Made by a program: the position numbers and the translations under genes
Notes under the pieces: model-generated
Databases searched by the model: none
What the model saw: only the letters and a program-made list of their open reading frames with translations
Told to the model about the DNA's origin: nothing
Shown: in pieces, positions 25,365 to 35,094 of the stretch
Position numbering within the stretch: position 1 is the first letter of the stretch
Layout of the letters: each line of letters opens with the position of its first letter
Assembly (NCBI GenBank): GCA_002337605.1
Contig: DDGL01000014.1
Span: 839,523-903,522, forward strand
Length of the DNA stretch: 64,000 nucleotides
Direction: 5' to 3'
Source of the DNA: Flavobacteriaceae bacterium UBA1903
Lineage (GTDB): Bacteria; Bacteroidota; Bacteroidia; Flavobacteriales; Flavobacteriaceae

Positions 25365-26312
25365 TTATCGGTTATCGGTTATGAATGTTTCGGTTATTTT
25401 TTCTACAATGGTTTCGGCTAATTTTATGTTGCTTTCCTCCGTCCAGCCGGCTACATGTGGAGTTAGAAGCACATTGTCAAAACTGAGTAATTTTTTAAAT
25501 TCTGAAGGCATTTCTTCAGAAAAAAGGGTTTCAAAAGAGAGCTTTTCGTATTCTAAAACATCTAAGCCAGCTCCTAAAATTTTGCTGGTTTCCAAAGCTG
25601 CAACAAGGTCTTTTGTAACCACACTCTTTCCTCTGGCCGTATTGAGCAACCAAAAGGGTTTTTGAAAAGCTTCAATAAATTCCTGATTCACCATTTTATC
25701 TGTCAAAGGAGTCCAGGGAGTGTGCAGGCTTACCACATCTGCCATTTCGTGTAGGGTTTTTAGTGCTACTTGCGTAGCATTGCGATCACCCACTTCTTCT
25801 TTAATATCGTAGCAGAGGACGGTGCAATCAAACCCTTTTAATTTTTTTGCGAAAGCTTTTCCCATATTTCCATAGCCAATTAAGCCCACTGTTTTCCCAT
25901 CTAATTCGATACCACGATGTGCTTCGCGTTTCCAGTTGCCTTTTTTTACGCTTTGATCTGCCGCATTTAATTTGTTGAAAAGCGCTAAGAGCAACCCCAA
26001 GGTATGTTCGCCCACGGCATTTCTGTTTCCTTCGGGAGCAGCGAATAATTCTATGCCTTTTTTCTTTGCATAAGGAATGTCTATACTTTCCAGACCAGCG
26101 CCTACACGAGCAATAAACTTAAGGTTTTTGGCGGCATCCAGAAACTGTTTGTCAATTGGAAAGCGACTTCGGATAATAATCCCGTTGTATTTTGAGATAA
26201 TTTTTTCAATTTCCTCTTTGGAAGCTGTGTAGCTTTCAGTGTTAGAAAACCCTGCTTGCTCCAATCGTTCAAGGAGTAAGGGATGGTTTTGATCTAGGTG
26301 AAGGATTTTCAA
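25365..26312 (-). CDS. D-isomer-specific 2-hydroxyacid dehydrogenase
   Basis: About 315 residues. NAD-binding GYGNMGKAF, substrate-arginine region VGAGLESID, catalytic-type TARGKSVV and HVAGW (His of the Glu-His pair) identify the SerA/hydroxypyruvate-reductase family. It reversibly oxidises a D-2-hydroxyacid with NAD(P). I place the start at TTG 26312, giving an MKILHLDQNHP-type N-terminus usual for this subgroup; the frame stays open to another TTG at 26345, adding 11 residues. No ACT domain, so it is not a classical allosteric SerA. Exact substrate uncertain. Confidence 0.85.
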   Translation of the reverse strand: MKILHLDQNHPLLLERLEQAGFSNTESYTASKEEIEKIISKYNGIIIRSRFPIDKQFLDAAKNLKFIARVGAGLESIDIPYAKKKGIELFAAPEGNRNAVGEHTLGLLLALFNKLNAADQSVKKGNWKREAHRGIELDGKTVGLIGYGNMGKAFAKKLKGFDCTVLCYDIKEEVGDRNATQVALKTLHEMADVVSLHTPWTPLTDKMVNQEFIEAFQKPFWLLNTARGKSVVTKDLVAALETSKILGAGLDVLEYEKLSFETLFSEEMPSEFKKLLSFDNVLLTPHVAGWTEESNIKLAETIVEKITETFITDNR

Positions 26313-26446
26313 ATTGATGTACGATTTTAGATGTTCGAGGGACAATGTATCATCTTTTAAAGGTAGAAAAATGAAAGATTAAAACCGAAAAAATCTTTAG
26401 GATACATCAAAAATTTAGTTCTGCTTACAAAAATCTACCACATCTT

Positions 26447-26854
26447 CTATATTTTAGGATATTCGGTTTGTGTTTTTTCGTGCGTTACTTCGCCTGTATG
26501 TTTTGTGGCTAGTTTTTCGAAGAGTAACAGATGGACTTCCTCTCCGTTTTGTGTTTTTGGGCAGTGTTCTACGCCTTTTGGAACAACAATAAGTTCACCT
26601 TCTTTTACGATTTCAACCCATTCTTTGGCTTCGTTGGCATTTTGTACATTAAGCTGAACCGAGGTGCGAAAATGCATTTCCAACGTTCCCTTTTGTACGT
26701 AAAACAGTTCGTCTTCCTCCTCGTGTTTGTGCCAGACGAATTCGTCTTGTACTTTAGCTAAAATCACCTGCATATCGTCCACCACAGCAATCTGGTGGGG
26801 GTACCATTGCTTGTTAAACTTTGTGAATTTTTCTTTAATGTTGATGGGTTTCAT
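26447..26854 (-). CDS. Cupin-domain protein
   Basis: 135 residues with a double-stranded beta-helix pattern: WHKHEEEDELFYVQKG (metal-binding His-x-His-x-Glu motif) and GVEHCPKTQ with the second-half histidine. Small cupins bind a metal and act as isomerases, dioxygenases or sensors; the reaction is not evident. Cytoplasmic. It stands alone between the hydroxyacid dehydrogenase and thioesterase genes with about 100 bp on each side. Confidence 0.85.
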   Translation of the reverse strand: MKPINIKEKFTKFNKQWYPHQIAVVDDMQVILAKVQDEFVWHKHEEEDELFYVQKGTLEMHFRTSVQLNVQNANEAKEWVEIVKEGELIVVPKGVEHCPKTQNGEEVHLLLFEKLATKHTGEVTHEKTQTEYPKI

Positions 26855-26953
26855 TCTTTAAAAGTAGAAAATAGAAACTGGAAAAACGAAAAAAATAACG
26901 GGTGTTTTCTTTTAAACACAAAAAAGCTTTTCTGAAATAAAAACTAAGTGGTA

Positions 26954-27343
26954 CTACATAAACAAAGTACGAATTTCCTCGGTAATCCTGGCTGGTTTTT
27001 GAGTTTCAATTTCAACAAAGCACCATAGTGTTTTTGCGTTTACAAGGACTTTCTCATCTGACATCCTGGTAATTTTATAATTCCGTTCGCTTTTTACACC
27101 TTCCGCTTTGGTAACCCATGTTTCAACAAGCAGTTCTTCTCCTTCAAACGAAGGGTTTTTATAAGAAATGGTGTGCTCTAAAACTACCCAGAAATGGGTT
27201 TTCTGATACGCTGCCGGGGCTTTGGCAAACCAGTGTTTTTCGGCCACATCAATACACCATTGCAAATAGGTGATGTTGTTTACGTGACCGTTTTCATCTA
27301 TCGCCGTTTTTGGAACCGTTATTTTATCGGAGAAAACTATCAA
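26954..27343 (-). CDS. Acyl-CoA thioesterase, 4HBT hotdog family
   Basis: 129 residues of the hotdog fold: VPKTAIDENGHVNNITYLQWCIDVAE carries the Asp/Asn-x-x-Gly-His-Val-Asn-x4-Tyr pattern of 4-hydroxybenzoyl-CoA-type thioesterases. It hydrolyses an acyl-CoA (or acyl-ACP); the chain is unknown. The start is TTG at 27343, overlapping the mgtE stop (TTGA), and no ATG lies nearby, so it is probably coupled to mgtE translation. Confidence 0.82.
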   Translation of the reverse strand: MIVFSDKITVPKTAIDENGHVNNITYLQWCIDVAEKHWFAKAPAAYQKTHFWVVLEHTISYKNPSFEGEELLVETWVTKAEGVKSERNYKITRMSDEKVLVNAKTLWCFVEIETQKPARITEEIRTLFM

Positions 27344-28689
27344 AAGCCAAGAATTACTTTTGCAATATAGAAGAACAGGAAAATCCCGAAGATATCATTG
27401 CTTGTGGTAATAAATGGCCCTGTGGCAATGGCAGGATCTATACCGCGTTTGTCCAGAATAATGGGTACAAATGTACCTACGAGTGCAGCAACTATAATAA
27501 CCGAAAGCATTGAAACCGCAATGGTGATCCCAACAAGTTGCTCCAGACCAGCAGCATAACTATAAAGTATAACAAGGAACCCTAATGCAAGTCCGTTTAT
27601 AAGTGCGAGCCCAACTTCTTTTATCAACCTGTTTAAGAGACTGCCTTTTACATTGTCGTTTGCTAAACCCTGAACAATAATCGCACTCGATTGTACCCCT
27701 ACGTTTCCAGCCATAGCGGCAATAAGGGGTGTAAAGAAAAACAGAATGGGAAATCGTGCCAGCGCTTCTTCAAATCCTTGCATGATATAGACACTCCCCA
27801 GGCCACCAAAAAGGCCTAACACCAACCAGGGTAAACGTGCACGTGTAAGTTGCCAGACACTGTCATCTGCCTCTACATCCTGCGAAATACCCGCTGCCAT
27901 CTGGTAGTCTTTTTCGGCTTCGTCTTTTATAAAATCTACAATATCGTCAATGGTAATTCTACCCACCAAAACCCCTTCTTCATCTACGACAGGAATGGCT
28001 TCCAGATCGTATTTTTGCATAATTCTGGCTACTTCTTCATTTTCGGTATGGACAGTAACGTAGTCTACTTTTGGAATAAATACTTCTGAAATTTTTGTTT
28101 TTTCTGCTGCGGTCAACAGGTCTTTTAACGAAAGTCTTCCTGTTAATTTTCCTTCTTTATTGGTCACATAGATAGAATGAACCCGCGTTACGTTTTCGGC
28201 CTGGCGACGCATTTCACGTACACATCCTGCCACGGTCCAGGTTTCTTTTACCTGCACCAGTTCTTTTGCCATTAGGGCACCAGCAGTATCCTCATCGTAC
28301 CGAAGTAAATCTACAATATCTGCAGCCAGATCCTGGTCTCCAATTTGTTTAATTACTTCTTTCTGAATAGCATCATCCAATTCTGCTACTACATCGGCCG
28401 CATCATCGGTGTCCATTTCAGATAATTCTCCGGCAATTTCAGAAGGAGATAAGCGATCCAGAATTTTTTCCCGAACATCGTCGTCCAATTCCATGAGCGC
28501 TTCAGAAGTAAGGTCGCTCGCCAGTAGTTTTATAAGATACGTGGCCTCATCGCTGTTTAATTCCTCTAAAATTTCAGCAATATCGGCAAAGTGAAGTTCT
28601 TGCAGGAGTTCGCGCAGCTTGTTACCGTCTTTAACGCTAATAAGCTGCTCAACCGTCTGTAAAAAATCAGTCGTTAGTTGAAACTGCAT
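27340..28689 (-). CDS. mgtE: Magnesium transporter MgtE
   Basis: 449 residues. Cytosolic helical N domain (DDVREKILDRLSPSEIA), two CBS domains (about 140-265) that sense Mg2+ and about five transmembrane helices, with the pore-lining segment ATGPFITTSNDIFGIFLF. Moves Mg2+ (and Co2+) across the inner membrane and is gated by cytosolic Mg2+. Its first 23 bases overlap the 3' end of rsmA, and its stop overlaps the thioesterase start, so this looks like one transcript. Confidence 0.95.
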   Translation of the reverse strand: MQFQLTTDFLQTVEQLISVKDGNKLRELLQELHFADIAEILEELNSDEATYLIKLLASDLTSEALMELDDDVREKILDRLSPSEIAGELSEMDTDDAADVVAELDDAIQKEVIKQIGDQDLAADIVDLLRYDEDTAGALMAKELVQVKETWTVAGCVREMRRQAENVTRVHSIYVTNKEGKLTGRLSLKDLLTAAEKTKISEVFIPKVDYVTVHTENEEVARIMQKYDLEAIPVVDEEGVLVGRITIDDIVDFIKDEAEKDYQMAAGISQDVEADDSVWQLTRARLPWLVLGLFGGLGSVYIMQGFEEALARFPILFFFTPLIAAMAGNVGVQSSAIIVQGLANDNVKGSLLNRLIKEVGLALINGLALGFLVILYSYAAGLEQLVGITIAVSMLSVIIVAALVGTFVPIILDKRGIDPAIATGPFITTSNDIFGIFLFFYIAKVILGF

Positions 28690-29455
28690 CGTTGGCTATC
28701 TTTTGGGTGAGCGAAATAAATTGAGCAACGGTGAGTTGCTCGGGTCGTTGCCCAAAGATACTATCTTCTTTCAGTTTATCGGAAAGATTAAAAGATTTTA
28801 AACTGTTGCGAAGTGTTTTTCTGCGTTGCTGAAATCCAGTTTTTACTACTTTAAAAAGCAACTTTTCGTCACACGGAAGCTCATAATTTTCTTTTCTAAT
28901 TAACCGAAGTACACCGCTGTCTACTTTGGGAGGCGGATTAAAAACACCTGGTTTTACTGTGAAAAGGTATTCGGCTTCAAAAAAGGCTTGTGTTAATACT
29001 GAAAGAATTCCGTAGGTCTTGTTTCCTTCTTTTGCACAAATGCGTTGGGCTACTTCTTTTTGGAACATCCCGGTAAATTCAGGTACTTGATCCCGGTTTT
29101 CTATAGCTTTAAAGACAATTTGTGTTGAAATATTATAGGGGAAGTTTCCTGTAATCGCATACGGCTCGTCGCCAAAAATATCGGCACCTTCGCTTTTCAG
29201 AAAATCTGCTTCTAAAATCTGAAGGTTCTCGTTTGGATAGTTGTCAATAAGGTAGGTAATGGATTCACTGTCCAGATCCATAGCAACAACTTCGATGGGT
29301 TTTTGGATCAAATATTTGGTAAGTACACCCATTCCCGGACCAATTTCCAGCACATTCTTATAGCCTTTTAGCGTAAGGGTATTGGCAATTTTTTCGGCGA
29401 TGTTTTCGTCTTTTAGAAAATGCTGCCCTAAGTGTTTTTTAGCTCTAACCGACAT
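28667..29455 (-). CDS. rsmA: 16S rRNA (adenine1518/1519-N6) dimethyltransferase
   Basis: 262 residues. S-adenosylmethionine-binding EIGPGMGVLT and catalytic NFPYNIS (NxPY/F type) are both present, after the usual KKHLGQHFLKD start. RsmA (KsgA) dimethylates two adenosines near the 3' end of 16S rRNA during 30S maturation. Length fits. It begins inside the DUF4286 stop (TAATG) and overlaps mgtE by 23 bp. Confidence 0.97.
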   Translation of the reverse strand: MSVRAKKHLGQHFLKDENIAEKIANTLTLKGYKNVLEIGPGMGVLTKYLIQKPIEVVAMDLDSESITYLIDNYPNENLQILEADFLKSEGADIFGDEPYAITGNFPYNISTQIVFKAIENRDQVPEFTGMFQKEVAQRICAKEGNKTYGILSVLTQAFFEAEYLFTVKPGVFNPPPKVDSGVLRLIRKENYELPCDEKLLFKVVKTGFQQRRKTLRNSLKSFNLSDKLKEDSIFGQRPEQLTVAQFISLTQKIANDAVSTND

Positions 29456-29781
29456 TATGAATCGAAATTTACAGCATATTCATCCAGTACTTCCAGTTCT
29501 GTACGAAAAGCCAACATTTTATCGGCAAACAGTTTGGCACCGTCTTTTCGAAGGCGTTCGGCATCGTTCTTATAGTACATATCCAATGCCTCCCGTGATT
29601 TTGCACGGTATTGAATGGAGTAGGTGGTGCCACCCATTTCTTCTTCTACCAGTACTTTTGTAAGTTTGGCTTCTGTAAAATGACCTGTAGCCAGTACTTG
29701 TGGGATGTGCTCTTTGATCCAGGCCAGCCATTTGTCGTGTACGCTTGCGTCAATATTTGCGGTGATATTGTATATGATCAT
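29455..29781 (-). CDS. DUF4286 protein
   Basis: 108 residues with the DUF4286 pattern: MIIYNITANIDASVHDKWLAW at the start and YSIQYRAKSREALDMYY in the middle, an alpha-beta ferredoxin-like barrel. Function unknown. It is translationally linked to rsmA (TAATG) and lies four bases from the gene at 29786, so the run from 30442 to 26954 is likely one transcript. Confidence 0.85.
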   Translation of the reverse strand: MIIYNITANIDASVHDKWLAWIKEHIPQVLATGHFTEAKLTKVLVEEEMGGTTYSIQYRAKSREALDMYYKNDAERLRKDGAKLFADKMLAFRTELEVLDEYAVNFDS

Positions 29782-29785
29782 GTTA

Positions 29786-30442
29786 TTATTTTAAAGCATT
29801 GTTGTCAAGGAAATCGTCCACAATAGTGAGTAAATCTTTTTGTTTTTGAAGTCTATGTCGTAACGAATACTGGTAAACTGAAAGGTAATTTCTAAACAAT
29901 TTATTGGTGTAAACTTCAGCAACTTGTGGCTGGTAGCTAATCAAATCAAATTGTTCTGTAGCGTACGGTAAATAATTTTCTAAGTACGATGTACGGGTAG
30001 AGGTGTCCGTTCCTTCCAGCCAATTGTAATATTCATAGAGGCTAATGATGTCTTTTTGTAGTTGCGAATTTTCCATAAACCGGATATCACCCGTCTCTAC
30101 CAGGGAGTTGTATGCGTTTCGCTTTAAATACATATAGTCCAACGCCATTAATTCCATAGAAAGGATATGAGCCGTAGAGCGATCCAATGGCTCACGCCCC
30201 GTGATCTTAATGAGTGAGTCCAGTTTCCCCAGTAACTTTTCGGAAGCTTTTAAACTTGTTTGTATCTGGTTTTTATTGAATTGGGTTTCTTCTATCACAT
30301 TTGTTACGTGGCTGTCTACCAAAGTGCGCTCTTGTCTATCCTCACGACAGGTATTAAGCTGAAATGCTAACAAAATACCAATCACCACCACAATAAATTC
30401 GAGGAAGTGATTAAGCCAGTCTATTTTTTTGGTTCCACGCAT
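29786..30442 (-). CDS. DUF6090-like membrane-anchored protein
   Basis: 218 residues. A short basic N-terminus is followed by one transmembrane helix (FLEFIVVVIGILLAFQLN) and a mostly helical outer or periplasmic domain. The IVVVIGILLAFQLN segment is typical of the DUF6090 family of Bacteroidota. Function unknown. It lies upstream of the DUF4286 gene and 30 bp after the TPR gene. Confidence 0.7.
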   Translation of the reverse strand: MRGTKKIDWLNHFLEFIVVVIGILLAFQLNTCREDRQERTLVDSHVTNVIEETQFNKNQIQTSLKASEKLLGKLDSLIKITGREPLDRSTAHILSMELMALDYMYLKRNAYNSLVETGDIRFMENSQLQKDIISLYEYYNWLEGTDTSTRTSYLENYLPYATEQFDLISYQPQVAEVYTNKLFRNYLSVYQYSLRHRLQKQKDLLTIVDDFLDNNALK

Positions 30443-30472
30443 TAATTTAGTACTGTTTACTGTACGCTGAGT

Positions 30473-32254
30473 TTATTCTATAGCATCACCACGAAGCATT
30501 CTAAAGCGTTTACGGGCTTCGATAAAGTAAATACTGTCTGCAAAATTATAGATAATCTGTTCGTAGTATTGTTTTGCTTTTTCAGGGAGTGCTAGTTTAT
30601 TTTCGTACAACTTTGCAAGGTGATAGTAAGCGTCATCTGCCAGGATATCTTCTTTGTAAAATTCTATGAGTTTTATATAGCTCGCCTCAGCTTTATTGAA
30701 ATCGCCTGTTTTTTCATAGATCTTGCCTTGTTTCAGCAATACTTCATCTTCAATTTTTTCGCCTTTATGGTTTTCTAAAATTTCAGCTAGTGCGGTAATC
30801 GCTTGCTGGTCTTTGTTTTGGAGGGATAATAATTCGGCTGTTGCAAACTTCTTTAAGGCGGTTTGTGTGGAGTCTTCCATAGAGTTGTCCCGAATCATTA
30901 AGCTCAATTGCATGGCATCATTGGCGATGAGTTGGGAGGCAGATTTTTTCAAGACATCTAACTGTACTTGCGCCCACTCAAAATCTCCTTTATAATAACT
31001 GGTCTGCGCCACTTTAAAGCGTGCCTGTTGTGCCAAAACATCATTTTTTACCTTTTTCTGAATCTGAGAATAGTAAATCAAGGCCTGGTTAAATTGTTCG
31101 CTAAACACCAGAATATCTGCTAGCTCCATCTTTACCCGCGCTTCCTGATAGCTTGTCATGTTCTCTTTGGCTAGTTGCTTTAAATTTGAAATGGCTTCCT
31201 CTTTTTTTCCCAAATTAAAAGCCAGAAAGTGGTTGTAATCTATCTGAAGCATATAGGTTTGGATATCTCTTCCGTAAGTGTCCAGCAACGCTTCAAACTG
31301 TTGTGCAACTTCGGGGTATTCTTTTTCAGTTGCTGTTTCCAGCTTAATTTTCATCAGGTATTGATAGTTGCGTAGCTTTTCTTCGGGTGTGGCGCTATTT
31401 TCTATGGCATAGGTAAAGGAGTTCTCGGCATTTTCAAAATCATCATCATTAAAGGCGATAAAACCAAGATCTACAATGCCGGACAAGCCTTCGTTAGCCC
31501 GCTTATAAATAGCTTTTTCCTGAATAAACGCTTTTTGATACTCTTTTTGCTGAATAAAAAGCCAACTCAATAATTCATTGTACAGTATAGCTGGATTTTG
31601 TTGAAGGCGTTTCAGTAAAGTTTTCCTAAGAATGGAATTTGCTTCGTTATTAGAATCTTCGGTTACATATGAGCTGAAATTACGCTGAGCGATACTTCTA
31701 TAGGATGGGTTACTTTCTATAAGGCTTAAATAGGTTTCAAACATTTTCTCTAACGCTCCTTGTTCTCCATAAATACGAGCCAATTGTGGATAAAAATTAA
31801 GATTGGCATCCATTTCCATGGCAGTTTCGTAGGTAGTTGCAGCTTCGTCCAGCAGGCTGTAACCTTCAAAAGCTTTTCCTATATTATAGGCGTAATTAGG
31901 ACTTTCATTTAAATACTGAATGGCATCTTTGTGGGCACGTGAGGCAAGTGAATCTTTATTTTGTAACGCATAATTGTGTCCTAAATCTACATATAACTGC
32001 GGAAGTCTTCTTCTGGAATCGAGCTGTTGTCTTAAGAGTTGTTCCGCTTCCTCAAACTGTTCCAGCTGTTGGTGTACTTCTACTGTGGACAAGATATAGT
32101 CTATCCTGTTCGGGTTTGTTTTTACCAGCTTTTTATAGATGGATAGTGACTTTTCATATTCGCCCTGTTCAAAGTAATTTTTGGCCAACGCCTCACTTTG
32201 AGCAAAGCTGTTTGCTGAAAAACAAAAAAGCAATATAAAAAGTAGCGTGCGCAT
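30473..32254 (-). CDS. Tetratricopeptide-repeat exported protein
   Basis: About 593 residues. I place the start at ATG 32254, giving a signal peptide (MRTLLFILLFCFSANSFAQ); five codons upstream belong to an open frame but spoil the signal. Many 34-residue TPR units follow (for example EYEKSLSIYKKLVKTNPNR and FNKAEASYIKLIEFY). TPR proteins scaffold protein complexes, here on the outside of the inner membrane. It is in the region upstream of the rsmA run and 120 bp after the serS stop. Partners unknown. Confidence 0.85.
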   Translation of the reverse strand: MRTLLFILLFCFSANSFAQSEALAKNYFEQGEYEKSLSIYKKLVKTNPNRIDYILSTVEVHQQLEQFEEAEQLLRQQLDSRRRLPQLYVDLGHNYALQNKDSLASRAHKDAIQYLNESPNYAYNIGKAFEGYSLLDEAATTYETAMEMDANLNFYPQLARIYGEQGALEKMFETYLSLIESNPSYRSIAQRNFSSYVTEDSNNEANSILRKTLLKRLQQNPAILYNELLSWLFIQQKEYQKAFIQEKAIYKRANEGLSGIVDLGFIAFNDDDFENAENSFTYAIENSATPEEKLRNYQYLMKIKLETATEKEYPEVAQQFEALLDTYGRDIQTYMLQIDYNHFLAFNLGKKEEAISNLKQLAKENMTSYQEARVKMELADILVFSEQFNQALIYYSQIQKKVKNDVLAQQARFKVAQTSYYKGDFEWAQVQLDVLKKSASQLIANDAMQLSLMIRDNSMEDSTQTALKKFATAELLSLQNKDQQAITALAEILENHKGEKIEDEVLLKQGKIYEKTGDFNKAEASYIKLIEFYKEDILADDAYYHLAKLYENKLALPEKAKQYYEQIIYNFADSIYFIEARKRFRMLRGDAIE

Positions 32255-32388
32255 AGGGTAAAGATACAAATTTAGGTGGCAGGTATTAGCTATAAGGAAT
32301 TAGTTTAGTTTTATGTAAGCTATACAACTATTACGCCAAAACGTACTTAAAATGTGATCTCCGGTCGTGCCTCCTTAGAGATGAAGAC

Positions 32389-33660
32389 CTATTCAATTGT
32401 AGAAAACCCGCAGTATGGGATTAAAACCTCTGGAATATTTATTCCGTTTTCGGTTTGGTAATTTTCCAATATCCCAGCTAATACTCTAGGCAATGCCAAG
32501 GCACTTCCGTTTAAGGTGTGGACCAGTTTATTTTTACCGTCTTCGTCTTTAAAACGCAATTTTAGTCTATTCGCCTGAAAGGTTTCAAAATTTGATACTG
32601 AAGAAATTTCCAGCCATCTATCCTGCGCGGTGCTAAACACTTCAAAATCGTAGGTCATGGCAGCTGTAAACCCTAAATCTCCACCGCATAATCGTAGGAT
32701 TCGATAGGGTAATTTCAACTCGCGTAAAATTTCTTTTACGTGTTCCACCATACCATCTAAAGCCTTGTAACTATTATCCGGGTGTTCTACACGTACAATT
32801 TCTACTTTGTCAAATTGATGCAACCTGTTTAAACCACGTACATGTGCTCCATAACTCCCTGCTTCACGACGGAAACACAGGGTATAGCCTGTGCAGGTAA
32901 AAGGTAAGTCGGTATGCGCAACTAAATCGCCTCTAAACAAATTGGTCACGGGCACCTCTGCCGTTGGGATGAGGTATAAATCATCTTCGGTTACGTGGTA
33001 CATTTGCCCCTCTTTGTCTGGCAATTGCCCTGTGCCACGCGCAGACTCTTCGTTTACTAAAAGCGGCACCTGATATTCGGTGTAACCTGCCTCTGTGTTT
33101 TTGTCTAAAAAATAACTGATCAAGGCACGTTGTAATCTTGCTCCTTTTCCTTTGTATACAGGAAATCCTGCGCCGGTTACTTTTACGCCTAGTTCAAAGT
33201 CTATAAGGTCGTATTTTTTGGCAAGTTCCCAGTGGGGAAGGGCTCCTTCATTTAATTTTGGAATGTCCCCTTCGGCAAAAACTTCTTCATTATCATTTTC
33301 GTCGGTACCTGCAGGAACTAAGTCATTCGGGATATTCGGAATGGTGTATAACAGGTTGTTCAGTGTATCGGCAGCTGTATTCAACTCTTCCTGAAGCTGT
33401 TTAGAGGCCTCTTTTAATTGACCGGTCTTCTCTTTCAGGATGTTGGCCTTTTGAGTTTCTCCGCTCTGAAATAATTTTCCTATCTCTTTAGAAAATGTAT
33501 TGCTCTGTGCCAGGGTTTCATCCAGCTTGGTTTGAGCGGCACGACGCTTTTCATCTGCTTCTAAAATTGCATGTATATCTTCAGAAACATCCACCCCACG
33601 TTTTTTAAGGGCATTGATATAGGCATCTTTATGGTCGCGTATTTCGTGTACTTGTAACAT
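32389..33660 (-). CDS. serS: Serine--tRNA ligase
   Basis: 423 residues, class II synthetase. The N-terminal antiparallel coiled coil (about 30-110) that grips the long arm of tRNA-Ser is visible as charged heptads; motif 2 is FRREAGSYG and motif 3 is NGSALALPRVL. Charges tRNA-Ser (and tRNA-Sec) with serine. Length fits. It appears monocistronic with a -7 element at 33714 upstream. Confidence 0.97.
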   Translation of the reverse strand: MLQVHEIRDHKDAYINALKKRGVDVSEDIHAILEADEKRRAAQTKLDETLAQSNTFSKEIGKLFQSGETQKANILKEKTGQLKEASKQLQEELNTAADTLNNLLYTIPNIPNDLVPAGTDENDNEEVFAEGDIPKLNEGALPHWELAKKYDLIDFELGVKVTGAGFPVYKGKGARLQRALISYFLDKNTEAGYTEYQVPLLVNEESARGTGQLPDKEGQMYHVTEDDLYLIPTAEVPVTNLFRGDLVAHTDLPFTCTGYTLCFRREAGSYGAHVRGLNRLHQFDKVEIVRVEHPDNSYKALDGMVEHVKEILRELKLPYRILRLCGGDLGFTAAMTYDFEVFSTAQDRWLEISSVSNFETFQANRLKLRFKDEDGKNKLVHTLNGSALALPRVLAGILENYQTENGINIPEVLIPYCGFSTIE

Positions 33661-33713
33661 TTTCTATGTGAATTTAATATATGCCTTCGCTAAAGCTATG
33701 GCTTACGAAGCGG

Positions 33714-33721
33714 CAAAGTTA
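33714..33721 (-). promoter_or_regulatory. Bacteroidota -7 promoter element for serS
   Basis: The minus-strand sequence TAACTTTG fits TAnnTTTG and lies 54 bases upstream of the serS ATG. The ideal -33 TTTG is not present. Confidence 0.35.
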
Positions 33722-33747
33722 GCGAAAATGTAGGTTTCGGGAGCGTT

Positions 33748-35094
33748 TTACTTTTCTTCTTTTTTCTCTGCCTTTTTGTGATAATCTGCAGGGGAAGGCT
33801 CTAACCATTCGTGGTGTTTTAAAGGGTGCCATTCCTGCGCTGCAATATCTATATCGGGTTTGATGAATTGATGGTATTCGCCGCCGTTAATTTTCAACTT
33901 TACATCCATAAATACCTGTACGTTTCTACCTTCTTTGGCTTCTGCTTTTTTAATTTCTTTTGCCAGTCTCCACAAGAGATCGGGTTTGCTTTTTACAGAG
34001 CGTTGCTGCTTTTTACTTAAGATCTTTCGGAAATTATACGCTTTCTTCTCTGTAGCTCCTTCTTCCTGGGTGTATACAATTAACCGGGAACCTTTACTGC
34101 GCAACATCATGCGCCAGCTTAGGCGGTGACCTTCTTCGGTCCATAACACATCGTCCTGAAATGCCCAATGACGTAAGGGTAGCCCGATCTGAACTATAAA
34201 ATACACTGAAAATACCCCCACAAGCAGTGGCTTGTAGTTAGGGACCTTAATTTCACCTAAGGTATATACTTCTTTCTTTGGAAGAAATCGTTTTTGTAAA
34301 GTTTCCGAAGAGAAAAAGAACAATGCAAACGCCATGCTCATATATGGGAAGATCCCGATCTGAAACACAATAGAATTAAACAAGTGAAAGAACACGCCAA
34401 TTAAAAAACCAATAAGCCGCGTACGTTTCCACAGCATTAAGGGAATAATCAATAAGTCGAATAAAATACCTACATAAGCGATGCACCAATGCACCCAGTC
34501 CAGTTGTAAAAATGGACCAATGAGCCAATAATCACTCTTACCTTTCATAAATAAGGCAGTGGTGGTGGCATTCAGCCAATCCGGATACCACTTTGCTACA
34601 GAGGCATAGGTGTATACGATCCATACCTGAAAAATCACTACCAGGTATGTCCAGCGTGGCGCAGAGGGAGATTTTACTTCAGAATTAAGTTTTGCATCTA
34701 GTGAAAACCAACGGTTGGCGGGTAGAAACACCATGAGCCAGCACAGTAGCATCATTAAATAATAATGATTGTTGTAAGAGGTTTTTTGCATTAAATACAC
34801 ACAGGTCCACATAAGGGCGTAACATGCCATGCTAAAGCGATATTTGTAACCCAGCATCACCAAAATGCCAAAAACACCCATAAGGATAAAGTAATAGTAC
34901 ATTAAGTCGCCCGGTAGTGGTTGTAGAAAGTCGAACCCGATAAAGTTAAAGGTGAACTCTGGCTCAATAAGCGTTCTTCGCAACCATCCTGTAGCAATCG
35001 CGCCAAAAGCTTCGATGGCGATCAAGGCTCCAAAAACAACGCGCCAGAGCACAAGCCCAGTATTGTCTATATGTTTGAACAGGAATTTATTCAT
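33748..35094 (-). CDS. HTTM-domain (vitamin K-dependent carboxylase-like) membrane protein
   Basis: 448 residues: about eight transmembrane helices in the N-terminal 290 residues (YYYFILMGVFGILVMLGY, WTCVYLMQKTSYNNHYYLMML), then a soluble part ending in a Lys-rich tail. The HTTM domain is shared with gamma-glutamyl carboxylase; NNHYYL and RWTY-like motifs fit. Bacterial members lack a defined role. It overlaps the ribF end by eight bases on the same strand, so it is probably translated from the same mRNA. Confidence 0.82.
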   Translation of the reverse strand: MNKFLFKHIDNTGLVLWRVVFGALIAIEAFGAIATGWLRRTLIEPEFTFNFIGFDFLQPLPGDLMYYYFILMGVFGILVMLGYKYRFSMACYALMWTCVYLMQKTSYNNHYYLMMLLCWLMVFLPANRWFSLDAKLNSEVKSPSAPRWTYLVVIFQVWIVYTYASVAKWYPDWLNATTTALFMKGKSDYWLIGPFLQLDWVHWCIAYVGILFDLLIIPLMLWKRTRLIGFLIGVFFHLFNSIVFQIGIFPYMSMAFALFFFSSETLQKRFLPKKEVYTLGEIKVPNYKPLLVGVFSVYFIVQIGLPLRHWAFQDDVLWTEEGHRLSWRMMLRSKGSRLIVYTQEEGATEKKAYNFRKILSKKQQRSVKSKPDLLWRLAKEIKKAEAKEGRNVQVFMDVKLKINGGEYHQFIKPDIDIAAQEWHPLKHHEWLEPSPADYHKKAEKKEEK